Source: Chlamydoabsidia padenii
Taxonomy: Eukaryota > Mucoromycota > Mucoromycetes > Mucorales > Cunninghamellaceae
Length of the DNA: 64,000 bases
NCBI GenBank assembly: GCA_025330725.1
Contig: JAIWND010000001.1
Coordinates: 806,001 to 870,000, forward strand
Direction: 5' to 3'
The notes beneath the pieces are model-generated. The model made no database searches, was not told the origin of the DNA, and saw nothing but the letters and a program-made list of their open reading frames with translations. Made by a program: the position numbers and the translations under genes. Of the stretch, positions 1-11,036 are shown piece after piece. Numbering within the stretch: position 1 is the first letter of the stretch; each line of letters opens with the position of its first letter.

Positions 1-31
1 AATTAAACAAACAGTATGATTGTAACTAGTA

Positions 32-504
32 CTATACTGTTATAGATCCTTCACTAATATATAAACCACCAGGCCCTGTAGGTGTCATTTTCATTAGATG
101 AAGCTTGTCCAAATGTACCACACCAAGATCGAGGTCACCATGAGATTTTAGAATAGGTGAGGCATCAAACGTCGCCCGTTCTTCTTCACCATTGTCCAGT
201 TTTTTGTTTTTCGTTTTGATCAACGTAATGTGTATCTATTAATAAACCAAAAAGTAAGGGTTCAGTTAATGCAAGGTCATTCTACTATTTACTCTTCCTT
301 ACCTTAAGCGGTCGATCTTCTTTTTGCATATAGCCTGCATCGATCATTTTGGTTCTAATGGCCACTATAAATAAGAGAAAGAGAGAGAGAGAGGGTGAGA
401 GATTGTGTAAGACCATGTCCTTTTCCCTTACCACATAATTTGTCCAATATCTTGTTCTTTGTTTCATCTTGAGCTTGAATGTAAAGCACTTGAGTTTTTC
501 CTAT

Positions 505-577
<73 letters not shown>

Positions 578-1515
578 GTGTGTGTTATTAATAAATGATA
601 CAAGGGTGAGTGGCATCAGTTACTTACTTGGGTTATCTTGCATGATAGCCAAATGTTTCAGTCGGATCGAGAGGACTTGTTCCTTATCACCGATTATATC
701 GCTAATGATAGCAGGAATATCGTTCTTCAAAAAGGCCACTGTTTCTTCTATATCGGGTTGACTGAGTAGCTTGAATATACCAAGGGTAATATGCAGTTTC
801 CCAGAAGGTATCAACATATCATTTTCAAGACCAGGACAATGGAAGGTGGAGGACGAGATCGATTTGTAAAAGTCCGCAAGTTTTCTTGTTGTATAGGTTG
901 ACATTGTTGGGAATGATAAGAAATGGGTCGGTTTGGCTCGTTCAAATGCCTATTATTAAAAGAAGGATGGGTCATTAGTATGATTGTATGCATAATTTAC
1001 CATTCATTCTTACCTGTTGCAAAAAATCATCAATCACTTTAATAGCATGGTCCACCTTGTCTTGAGTTCCTTTAATCATGACCAAATCTTTTCCATTCAT
1101 GATATCGATTCTTGATCCAGTTTCTAGTTTCATTCGTTTGAGGGTGCTTCCACCTTTGCCGATTAAAAGACCATGGTAAGTATGATGGACTGGGTGATAG
1201 TAGGTAATGATTTCTTCCGTATAGATTGTTGACGCTGTGTCAACAGAACCAGTATCTTTATTCGATGTATTGGCTACAAATATAAAGCGAATGTTAGTAA
1301 CAATAAAGACCCAAAGTATTATGGCAGGTGCACTTACGCAAGGATGTGGCAGCACGGGATGCTAATAAAGAAGCTGAAGGGACACGGTATTTACGATCTT
1401 GGACATTGACTATAGTAATGCCTTCCATAGAGGATAACTGCCTGCCTTTATCAATATTCTTGTTGTGTTTTCTGCTATCGCCATTATTATTGGTATCAGT
1501 GGGATCGAACGACAT
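32..1515 (-). CDS. ASCC1-like protein: KH domain plus 2H phosphodiesterase-like domain
   Basis: Six exons join in phase: 1515-1338, 1273-1014, 949-628, 500-432, 364-303 and 235-32, giving 364 aa. A KH domain lies near residues 75-140, with the GLLIGKGG loop (GxxG). After it comes the AKAP7/ASCC1 2H-phosphoesterase-like part, with THFLSFP, LHITLG and, near the end, a second H-x-T (IHITLIKT). The family's human member is a subunit of the ASCC complex, which acts in transcription coactivation, alkylation repair and ribosome quality control; a nuclear role here is inferred. The start is the only Met before the first donor and opens MSFDPTDTN. Intron 3 carries a long CT repeat just before its acceptor (sense strand). 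The fold call is firm, the exact role less so. Confidence 0.85.
509..573. repeat. (AG)n dinucleotide microsatellite, about 32 units
   Basis: A perfect AG run lies inside intron 3 of the ASCC1-like gene. On the sense strand it reads (CT)n and ends 7 nt before the TATAG acceptor, so it forms the polypyrimidine tract of that intron. Confidence 0.95.
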
Positions 1516-2019
1516 TTTGGGAAAAGAAGAGTGGAAAAAAAAAAAAAAAAAGGTGAGTAACGTGGCCGCCCACTTGAAGCCAAAAAATCGGGATTTAAAA
1601 AGTTCCAGCGCCGATAAAGCCAAGTTGATTGACTACAATGGAGATCCACTTTTGAGACAAAAAGGGTATTTCGAGGCATAGGTTCTAATAGTACATTAAT
1701 GTAAAAAGATAAAAGTTAAAAGACTTTGCTAAAAAAGACACATCTTGAACATTATTAACATTCAGCTACTTGTGATATATGACTATGCGGAGTTTTACTA
1801 TTCAGGGGTCACCGGGATCCATGATCCGTTAGTTTTTTTATTAATAGTATTGAGAGAGGGGTAAAGTACAACAATACTAATGATACTACAAAAGGGGTTA
1901 AACAATAAATTATACTAATACATCAAAGGGAGTAGCCATTACGGGTTTAATTCTTGATAAGACCATTTGTTATCCTTTATAGACAAAGTGAAAAGCTGCA
2001 TAAAAAGATAAAGTTAGTA
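1516..2019. other. Intergenic: ASCC1-like promoter and PNPOx-like 3' end
   Basis: About 500 nt without a supported gene. It holds a poly(A) stretch near 1538-1550 and a CGGGATTTAAA element at 1589-1599 upstream of the ASCC1-like start. AT-rich 3'-flanking sequence of the next minus-strand gene fills the remainder. Confidence 0.6.
1589..1599 (+). promoter_or_regulatory. CGGGATTTGAA-like element (one mismatch)
   Basis: Reads CGGGATTTAAA, 74 nt upstream of the ASCC1-like start codon. It is a near match to the motif found perfectly 12 times in this window. A regulatory role is inferred from position and recurrence only. Confidence 0.4.
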
Positions 2020-2901
2020 TTAAGGTGCATGTTTCTTTTGAATAGTTGACAACTTTACTTTTCGCCTTGGAGGGAATTGGCTGTGATCATAATGTTCCAC
2101 CTCTGTGATCTTGTATACCAATAAGCAATAGTTATCCATCGCAATGTCATGGACCACCTTGAGTTTATCATTTGACTTTCCTTGTCCAAGTCCAAAGATG
2201 CCACCGCCACCGCCATTCGCATCATCATAATAAGATAGTGATTGACATGCAAAAGAAGAATCATCTGCACGAGGACAATCACCACGCGATGGCCAAGTAT
2301 AAGTTGCACGGGTCTTGTCCGATAGTGATTTCCAATGTTGTTGTCGTTCCTTTTCCCAAAAATCCGATGCTTTAAGTCCACTGCTATTTGATGTTTTCGG
2401 AGGAGGGAAGCGAGTAACTTGAAGAGGGGAGGACGCGATATAGAATTTACCTCGGAACTTGAAGTACTCTTTAGATTTTGCCATAGTCCTATATGTGAAA
2501 ATTGTAATTGTCTAATATCTTGTTGTGTTACGTTTTTTTTTTTTATGTATCAACTTACCAGCATAGTCGGGCGTTAGGATCCGTTTTAATATCCCCCATT
2601 AAAGTGTCGTTGAGCGCAATATGGAATACAATAAACCTTTCGTCTTCTTCAACAAACGACTGGAATTGAAGGCAGTGTAGCGAGACATCACCTGATCTCT
2701 TAATGTTGGTCATTGTTAGGAATACTATGATTAAAGAAGGGTTACTATAGAATCACTTTGATTAACAGTGTTACCTGGATCATCACTGTACAAAAAGTTC
2801 TTGTTATAACTTTTTTTCAGCATAGAGTACCATGGGGTACTAGTTGTATTAGTAGATGGATTAGGTGAGGTGGGTGAGTTTGGTGATGCCAAGAAGGACA
2901 T
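2020..2901 (-). CDS. Alr4036-type pyridoxamine-5'-phosphate-oxidase-like FMN-binding protein
   Basis: Three exons join in phase: 2901-2775, 2724-2559 and 2488-2020, giving 253 aa. The split-barrel pattern of the Alr4036/PNPOx-like family is visible: an N-terminal PWYSMLKKS segment, a DPNARLCWTM strand with KFRG after it, then FWEKERQQHW and a RATYTWPSRG motif. Family members bind FMN; a substrate or reaction is not established for this one. The first exon begins MSFLASPN and is Ser/Pro/Thr-rich, so the exact start could be a little downstream. The intron-2 sense strand starts GTAAG and ends TATAG. It is divergent from SIN3, whose start lies 162 nt away. Confidence 0.8.
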
Positions 2902-3063
2902 ATTTCAGAAGAAAGAAAAAGAGGAGCGAAAAAAAGGTTATCACTCCTGGTGATCTTTTTTGGGGTTTACATTCCGACAATTTTTTTAACCACCGCCTTT
3001 TTTTTTTTTTTCGTCCATTGCCCCCTTTTTTACTTCTTTCTTTCCCAACTTCTTTGTTTACGA

Positions 3064-5766
3064 ATGGCCAGTCCACCAACACAACAAACCAATATTGGTA
3101 TTAGGTAAAGATATATAAAAGAGTGCATGTTTGATTAATTAAGAGTAGGGTGTACTTTCATACTTTATAATGTTGTTTCAAGTAATCTCTAACACTTCTT
3201 TTACTTTTTTGTCTTCTTTTTAGGTCGATTGGCTCAAATTCAGCAGGTGCACCCATTACTAAAAGTCCAACTGGAAAGAAGCAAACTTCTATCAACGAAC
3301 ACTCTACATCTCTAGTGAATCATTCATATCAGCTACCTCCATTGGCAACTTCCTCAAGCTACCCACATCCAACAAGCGGCGTTACAACTTTTGGAACACA
3401 ACCAGTACACTCACTACCACAAACAACACCAACTCAATTCAATACTCGTCATAACAAGCCTTTGACTGAAAAAGCGATCAATCCTTTACAAAAGTCCTCA
3501 ATGAACAACAGTAACTACACTGAAGAAAAATCAAAATCTCAGCCAATGTCACCCTATAGTCCCACGTACCAACCATCTTTGTACGCGGAACCTACCAGCA
3601 CTTCAGCAGTAATAACAACAACAACAACAACAACAACAGGATTATCTGAAACAAAGCCTTCAGATGCATCCGCGACAGGATACAGACCACTTAATGTAAA
3701 GGATGCACTCTCTTATTTGGATCAAGTCAAAATTCGGTTTGGTGATCGCCCTGACGTATACAACAGATTCCTTGATATCATGAAAGACTTCAAAAGCCAA
3801 AAGTAAGTAACTCCGAAAATAAACAAGTGCAGGATTGGAATATCTATTAATATGATCATTTTTACAATAGTATCGATACTCCTGGTGTTATTGAACGGGT
3901 ATCAACTCTATTCCAAGGCAATCCTTCTTTAATCTCTGGTTTCAACACCTTCTTGCCTCCTGGCTATCACATAGAATGCTCAACTGATCCATCTGACCCA
4001 GATATGATTCGTGTCACTACTCCTACTGGAACAATCACCTCATCCTCTTCAAAACGATCTTATCACCAACAAGTATCTTCCTCCTCTTCTTCCTCGGTAA
4101 TGGATCCATTGCAGCGGGGATCTTATCTACCAAACGCAATTAATCCGTCGACTTCAACCTTGGCCATTCAACAACAAGATCAGCAACACCACGTCCAATT
4201 AGAAAACCAGCACCAGCAAATTCATTATCCTCATCAAATGTATCATTATGCACAGCATCCACCATCATCTCACCAACAATATCATCCTATTCCTCCATTG
4301 GCACAACAACAACAATATCAACATCCACTTTATCAGCATCCTCCACCTCGTTTGCAAAGCTTGACTTCGCCTGCATTTCAAGTATCAACACCAAACTCAC
4401 GACATAATGATCATCAGGAATCGTCAAGGTCTCCTAACAATCACTCTCAATCAACACCACAGACACAAATCGACATGACTCAATCTAATGACCAATCACC
4501 CTCAGATACGGGTACCAAGCGCCCGACACTCGACTTTGACAATGCAATCAATTATGTGAACAAGATCAAGGTCAATGAATAACAAAATAATGTCGATATT
4601 GGGTAGGCTAACATTGTATCATTTTACTTTTTATATATAGAACCGATTCGTTGACAATCCAGATGCTTACAAACAATTCTTGGAGGTGCTACAAACTTAT
4701 CAAAAGGAAGAACAGAAGATTGAAGAAGTCTACTCTCATGTCAAACGCCTCTTTTATGGACACACAGATTTACTGGAGGAATTTCAACAATTTTTACCCG
4801 AAGTTAGCCAACGTAAGTAGTGAATGGTTCATGGGTGTCATGATAACTAACATTATTCTTTATCATTTTTATAGTGAATGGAAAAAAAAGGTCTTTGCCA
4901 GGTGCGGGGTCATCATCATTTAAACCATTAGCGAAAAAGAAACGAGGTTTGGTAAGTCCCCCCCCCCAAAAAAAAGAATTAACTCTTCTGTAATGTATCA
5001 ACCTTCTTTTATCATTTAATAGAATAAAAAAAACAAGCAAGGATCGGATATGGCAGGTGGATTTTATGACGATGGGGATTGGTATAACAGACACGATGGA
5101 TATACGACAAGACAAGGCTTCGACCCAAGTAATCCAACTGTATCTAATGAAGAAGTGGAATTATTCGAACACATCAGAAAACACATTGGCAACAAACCCT
5201 CTTATGAAGTCTTCCTCAAATTGCTTAATCTCTACTCTCAAGATATCATCGACTTGGATGCATTGATGGACAAGGTACATTCTTTTTTGGGCAACAAACC
5301 AAAACTGTTAAACTGGTTCAAGTCTGTTATTGGCTATGGATCTACTTCAACTTTATCTTCTCACCATCTTGACTCACTCGATCAAAAGGCGGTCTTATCC
5401 AATATGATCCCGAAGCCTGACCTGGTCCATTGTAACACTGTGCCTGAAAGTCCAAGTTATCGACTGGTGCCTAAAGACGTAAGTTGCTTGATGAATGAAA
5501 TAGATTGATCAAAAACTATTAATACTAACCAGATACTTTGTTTGTGTGTGTAACTAGTGGCAACATCAGCCCTGCTCCGGTCGTGATAGTCTTTGTTGGG
5601 AAGTCCTAAACGACACTTATGCTTCCCATCCTATTTGGGCTAGTGAAGAAAGTGGGTTTACGGCGTCTAGAAAGAATCCCTATGAAGAAGCTATGCACAG
5701 GTGCGAAGAAGAAAGGTACGACTATCCAGAAAAAAGAAGGGGCGGGGATTCAAAATCTAATTCATG

Positions 5767-5801
<35 letters not shown>

Positions 5802-8497
5802 TTGCTTTGGCTCTTTTGTAGATACGACTATGACCTCAATATTGACGCCATTCTCAATTCCATTGCTTTATTGGAACCTATTATAAAGAATTTGGAAACC
5901 ATGTCGCATGAAGAACAAGAAGCTCTTACTTTATCTCCTGGACTGGGTGGCCAATCTACTTCCATTTATGAAAGGATTCTGAAGAAGATCTATGGTGGAG
6001 AACGTGGTACCGAAGTCATCCAGCTGTTATATTCCAGTCCTTCTCGTGTGGCTCCTCTTGTTATGAAACGTTTGAAGCAAAAGTACGAGGAATGGACAAA
6101 GGGACAGGTAAGAAGGATTTGGATACTGTGAATTTTTTACTTATGTCGTTTTTTTATCTCAATTTAGCACGAATGGAATAAGGCGTGGCGTGAAATTGAC
6201 GAAAAGAATTACTACAAATCATTCGACTACCAAGGACTCACTTTTAAATCGACTGAACGCAAAACCCTTACCACTCGATACCTACTTAATGATATCGAAA
6301 AGCTATACCAATACAATGAAGATGGCGATGGACTGGACAAGCAAAGGCGCAGATTGGACACAAAGAAAAAATCAATGTCGTTAATCAAGAAAGCCACTAC
6401 TGAACATCTGGGATTGGAATATACATTTGGTGATACTAATATAGCCAAGGATATCATTTTATTGATCTTCTCGTACATGGAACACCAAAACGGATTCGGC
6501 AAAACAGATCGCGACAAGGTGCATCATTTTATCGAAACTCTTATTCCAATCTTCTTTATGATCGACAAGGTTATTCCACCAAACTACGATAACGTCACTA
6601 CTGTTAATCATCATTTCCACTTTAACAATAGCAACCAAAACGGCATTATCAGCGACAAAAACAGCAACGGTAACACCAGCAATGATAAAGTTTCCCGAAA
6701 TGAAACTGACAATATCGATAACAATTCTAATAGCAATGAAGAAGACAACAACGACGAAGATAATGACACGACCTCATCATCATCATCTTCTTCTTCTTCT
6801 TCTTCATCATCATCATCATCACATTCTGAAGGCTATTTAGACACTACCCGAAATCAAGGACAAGAACAAACAAAGCGCAAACTCCAGAAACAGCAAACTC
6901 CGAATCAGCACCAACGACCTTCTCGTCTCTCTTCCCGCACCAGATCAACACTTTCTTCTCAATCACAAACAGATACCTTGGTAAACATCAGTCTCCCGGC
7001 AGACGACTTTGACAGATCCAGCCCATCTGCTACAAAGTCGATCGATGTTGACGATCCAATCAAATCTTCTCAACAGGATCTTTATATAGCACCGTCACCC
7101 ACATTAGCGCCGTCTTCACCTCTATCAGACACGGCTTTATCTCATACAGCATCATTGGATCAACATATTCCAACACGTCAACAACAGCATTCGATGGCCG
7201 TGGCAACAATGACAGCACCCAAGTTTTACAAGCGGGATACCAATTGTCTTTTTGGCAATACTAATCTCTACTGCTTCTTTAGGCTGTTTGAAGTAAGTCA
7301 TAACATTATATAATTGTGGTCTATAAAGCTAACATACTCTTCTCTCCATTAGATTCTATACAGCCGACTTTCAAAAATGAAGCAATTGGATAAGGAAATG
7401 CAACAAGATACAAAACGGGGACACTTTAACACTGTGGCGAAAAAGCTAGGGCTCAGAAGCACGCGATTTGACAGTAAGAGGTAAAAAATATCTAGCAAAT
7501 AGTTAATCTCACTTTTTATTATAAACTAGGTATCGATGTATCTCGGGGACGTTACAAAGCTCTTTTGGAACAAACAGATCTACTGTTTAGCGGTGACCTG
7601 GACGCTGCTACGTATGAAGAGAATGTCCGATACTTGTTTACAACCGAATCGTACATTCTTTTTACAATAGACAAAGTAATCCACTCCATTGTAAAGCAGG
7701 TAAATGAAGTAGGAAAACACATTATAATATGTACTAAACAAAGGGTGATGTGCTTTTGATAGATCCAAACGCTGGCAGGGGACGATAAATCAATGGAATT
7801 AATACAGTTGTACCAAGATCATCAAGATATTCCTTCTGCAGGTACTTTTAAACCTCTGTCTGTGTACCGGGATCAGGCTGAAGATATCATTGGTCAGAAT
7901 GATTATCTGTTTAAACTTAATTATGTAAGTCAAAAAGATGGAGCAAAGATATTCTGCGCTAAGCTAACTTTTTTTTATTTTTTATTTTTTTTATTAGAAC
8001 CTCATAAGTAAGCACCTATCGATCTACTTATTAGGTCAAGAAAACGATCCCAGGCATGATGATTCACACGAAAACTACCTGACAGCCTTTATGGACTGGA
8101 CGAAAGATACAGAAGGGATTACTGCTGCTTCAATGTCAAAATCATGCTTAAAAAGGTAAAGACAAAAACAAACAAGGTATGCTTTTGACATCATTCAACA
8201 TTTTCTATATCCTTCTCATTACTTAGAAACATTCGATCGGGGATCAGGCAACTGGATAACGCGATGGTGAACAGCACATTACAATACTGCATCAGTTACG
8301 ATACCTACCGACTTTATTTCGAACCTGGTACTGAAGAACTACTTTACCATCCCTCGTCTCGACCATCTACATCTGCACCAGCATTATCACCAATTACCAA
8401 ACATGCGTCACCAATCAATGAATACCAATCACCAAATCAAACCCAAGAAGACCAAGCGAATGAACTATTGATAGGAAAAGGTGGTAATAACTGTTAA
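3064..8497 (+). CDS. sin3: SIN3 transcriptional corepressor scaffold
   Basis: Fourteen exons fit in phase: 3064-3104, 3224-3802, 3871-4570, 4641-4812, 4875-4951, 5023-5478, 5558-5715, 5822-6107, 6168-7292, 7353-7473, 7530-7699, 7763-7924, 7998-8155 and 8227-8497 (1491 aa). Three paired amphipathic helix (PAH) domains lie near residues 165-240 ([16 protein letters not shown]), 415-500 and 560-635. They are followed by the conserved histone-deacetylase interaction region (SYRLVPKDW, then [15 protein letters not shown]) and the SIN3 C-terminal domain ([15 protein letters not shown]). SIN3 is the nuclear scaffold that brings Rpd3-type deacetylase to DNA-bound repressors. A Q/H-rich linker lies between PAH1 and PAH2, and an acidic poly-Ser stretch follows the deacetylase region. 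The exon-3 donor is the weak GTCAAT. Identification is very secure; the 41-nt first exon less so. Confidence 0.93.
5760..5798 (+). repeat. ATTCATGCA motif followed by a ~30-nt poly(T) tract in a SIN3 intron
   Basis: The run sits in the intron between the exons ending 5715 and starting 5822 and supplies its pyrimidine tract. The ATTCATGCA word that opens it recurs eight times in the window. A G-rich sequence (GGGGCGGGGATT) lies just upstream. Confidence 0.8.
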
Positions 8498-8912
8498 AAA
8501 CTCATACATGTATCTTCTCTTTTATACTCTAGCTTGATTTACCCCTTAGCCATTAGCTTTTGATTTTTATTCCCAATAAAAACCTTCATTTAAAACACTT
8601 GGATCTTGATCACATCTTTTTGATTGCGTGCTGTGTCTGTGCTTGTGATATATGGGCGTTGGCAGTATAAATTAAAATTAGGCTTTTTTTGTGTAATGAA
8701 ATGATTAGAACAGTGGGGTCATTGATCGCGCAATGCTAGGTTCATCCAATAGGAAACGATGTGCTAGACACTGCTTGGAAAGATGGAATGAAATAAATTT
8801 ACACCCCGCTTTGGGGGGGACCTGGCGGATATAAAATAGCGAGGGTGGGGGTATTCGCCACTTTTCTTTCCCACTCCAACACATCCACTTACACATCTCT
8901 TCTCAAATTAAT
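8498..8912. other. Intergenic: SIN3 3' end and peroxiredoxin promoter
   Basis: About 415 nt. The first part is AT-rich SIN3 3'-flanking sequence with AATAAA-like signals near 8575. The second part carries a GC-richer promoter with a TATA box. No gene is seen. Confidence 0.6.
8830..8837 (+). promoter_or_regulatory. TATA box of the peroxiredoxin gene
   Basis: TATAAAAT in a GC-rich context (GGCGGA before, GCGAGGG after), 76 nt upstream of the start codon. A CT-rich, likely transcribed leader follows. Confidence 0.65.
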
Positions 8913-9767
8913 ATGGTTCTCCGACTTGGTTCTATTGCTCCTGGTAAGTTGTTAAAACAATTGGCTATCTTTAGCAAACAAAGTAACTTGGCAGTGATTT
9001 AACTAATCTTGTCGCCATTATCATTTTTTGTTTTACACATAGACTTCGAAGCTCAAACTACTAAGGGTAACATCAAGTTCCACGAATTCGTTGGTGATAA
9101 ATGGACCATCCTCTTCTCTCATCCTGCTGACTTTAGTAAGTAAACACAAAAAATAAAAGTGAAAGGATAATAAGATGGATGAAGGATAAGTGACTAACCA
9201 TGCTCCTCGTTCCTCTTCTTTTTTTTTTCTTTACAATTAGCTCCTGTATGCACGACCGAACTCGGCTTGGTGGCGGCTCTCGAAGATGAGTGGGAAAAGC
9301 GCGGTGTACAAGTGATTGGTCTTTCTGCCAATGGACTCGAAGATCATGCCAAATGGATTGAAGACATCAATGAAGTCAACAGTGTCCAACTCAACTTCCC
9401 CATCATTGCCGATGCGGATCGCAAGGTCTCTGAACTTTACGACATGTTGGATCACCAAGATGCTTCTAACGTTGATGCCAAAGGTATTCCCTTCACTGTC
9501 CGCTCCGTGTTTATCATTGATCCCAAGAAAACCATCCGATTGATCCTGACCTACCCTGCTTCCACTGGCCGTAACTTTGATGAAATCCTTCGCGTGGTCG
9601 ACTCGCTCCAATTGGGTGATCAACACCGTATCACTACTCCTGGTAACTGGAAGAAGGGTGATGATGTGATCGTTCATCCTAGCGTCACCACTGAAGAAGC
9701 CCACAAGATCTTCAAGAATGTCCGTGTAGTCAAGCCTTACCTCCGCCTTACCAAGTCCCCTTTTTAA
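8913..9767 (+). CDS. 1-Cys peroxiredoxin (Prx6 type)
   Basis: Three exons, 8913-8943, 9043-9135 and 9241-9767, give 216 aa, the usual size for Prx6-type enzymes. The peroxidatic cysteine is Cys45 in PVCTTE, preceded by the typical FSHPADFT segment. The C-terminal dimerisation part (FIIDPKKTIR, then TGRNFDEILRVVDSLQL) is present, and there is no second resolving Cys in the typical 2-Cys position. The enzyme reduces H2O2 and organic or phospholipid hydroperoxides. No clear targeting peptide is seen (MVLRLGSIAPDF), so it is probably cytosolic. Codon use is noticeably more biased (C-ending codons) than in its neighbours, which suggests high expression. AATAAATAAA follows the stop near 9867. Confidence 0.95.
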
Positions 9768-11036
9768 ATCTAGCCTGACCCCTTCCCCAGTCATTTAGTT
9801 TTTATAGTATCCCCACACCCTCTAGTTTAGCTTCTGTATCCCAATTGTTATAATATCTTTATGTCAATAAATAAAATCAGTCTATCACTGTATTACATAT
9901 ATATATATAAACCTCGACTGGTGTACGCCGAAGCCTAGTTTTAGTGTACCTAGTGACAGCCCGATCAATTATTTCCATTTAGAAGGATGCATATGGTAGA
10001 TCTTTATTAATGTGATTTCAATTTAAAAAATGGGTATTATACTGTAAATATTCTATAAAGACTAAATAAAATGATCTTATACTATGTATCCGGATCTATT
10101 CTTTTGTAACCAAGTAAGAGAGATCACCGTATATATATCGCATCATCACCAGAATATTCCCCCCCCCACCACAAACACTATATGTATTCATAATCCATCG
10201 TATGTTTAATGTCAATAGTCGACATAACGATGTCATCAGTTGAGTGATGATTTTGTTGGATCACTTCATGGTAGGTGTCCCTGTTGATTTATGTGAGTGC
10301 TGCCATGTGTCGACAATAGTCTATTCGTGTCCTTGTTGCGTGAGCCAGTACTCATGATCTTTTTTTTCTTTTTCTTTTTCGAATAGAGTGGAAGTACAGC
10401 TTGTTGAGCTGAATCAGTAATAGTCCATCCTGATGTAGCCGACTTGGGACAAAGTAATAGACCGATATCCAACCCAAACTAATGTATTCTGTTATTGTTA
10501 ATGTTGTCCTTCTTGATAAAGTTGTTTCCAGTATCCAGTGTTATCCTGTTGATAAAAAGTGACAGCATTACATCACTTGATAATCATATCATTCCCGAGT
10601 TGTAGCCTATAACTAGTGACCTGGATACATTTGGTTGAAAGTAGTTCAGCCAAAGGTGGTGGATGTTACTTTTGTCGTTCAAAGAGTGGCAAGAATCAAG
10701 TAGAATGACAAGCAATGGTGTATGATGGTCAAAGGCAGTAATGAGTAGTAGCAAAATGGGAAGAAAAGTAAAGCGTTATTATACTATAGAGTGATGTTAG
10801 TGTCAGGGGGTGTAATTATGAAGATATATTGTCGCAAAAGAAGTGTAAACTAAAAGATTTTAAAAACATGCGCGTTTTGAGAAAATCAATTCAAACGCCG
10901 CCGGTGTTCATATTCTTTTTATTAGAGCCCAACTCCCTTTTTCCCTTTTTTTTCCATGTTACTCACCACCTGTTAAATACTTCAGTCGTTGATCATTTAA
11001 CTCACTTGTTTATATACAACCAACCAAATTATTGGA
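9768..11036. other. Intergenic region
   Basis: About 1.27 kb of AT-rich sequence with short runs (C7 near 10161, T/C run near 10360-10380). Its right end is the promoter of the CHD-like gene, with the element at 10890-10899. Short open frames here have no recognisable protein character. Confidence 0.55.
10890..10899 (-). promoter_or_regulatory. GGCGTTTGAA element upstream of the CHD-like gene
   Basis: Reads GGCGTTTGAA on the minus strand, 138 nt upstream of the chosen start codon, with an extra GGC repeat in front. It matches the window's recurring (C/G)-rich + TTYGAA pattern. A cis-regulatory role is inferred. Confidence 0.4.

Noticed and set aside
355..603. Open frame coding a (Ser-Leu) dipeptide run
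   Set aside because: It is the (CT)n repeat of the ASCC1-like intron read as protein; it lies between two exons joined in phase.
9237..9794. 185-codon minus-strand frame opposite the peroxiredoxin
   Set aside because: It is the antisense shadow of a strongly codon-biased gene; no domain.
10266..10472. 68-codon minus-strand frame with a lysine run
   Set aside because: Lys run comes from a T/C tract; no start context or family resemblance.
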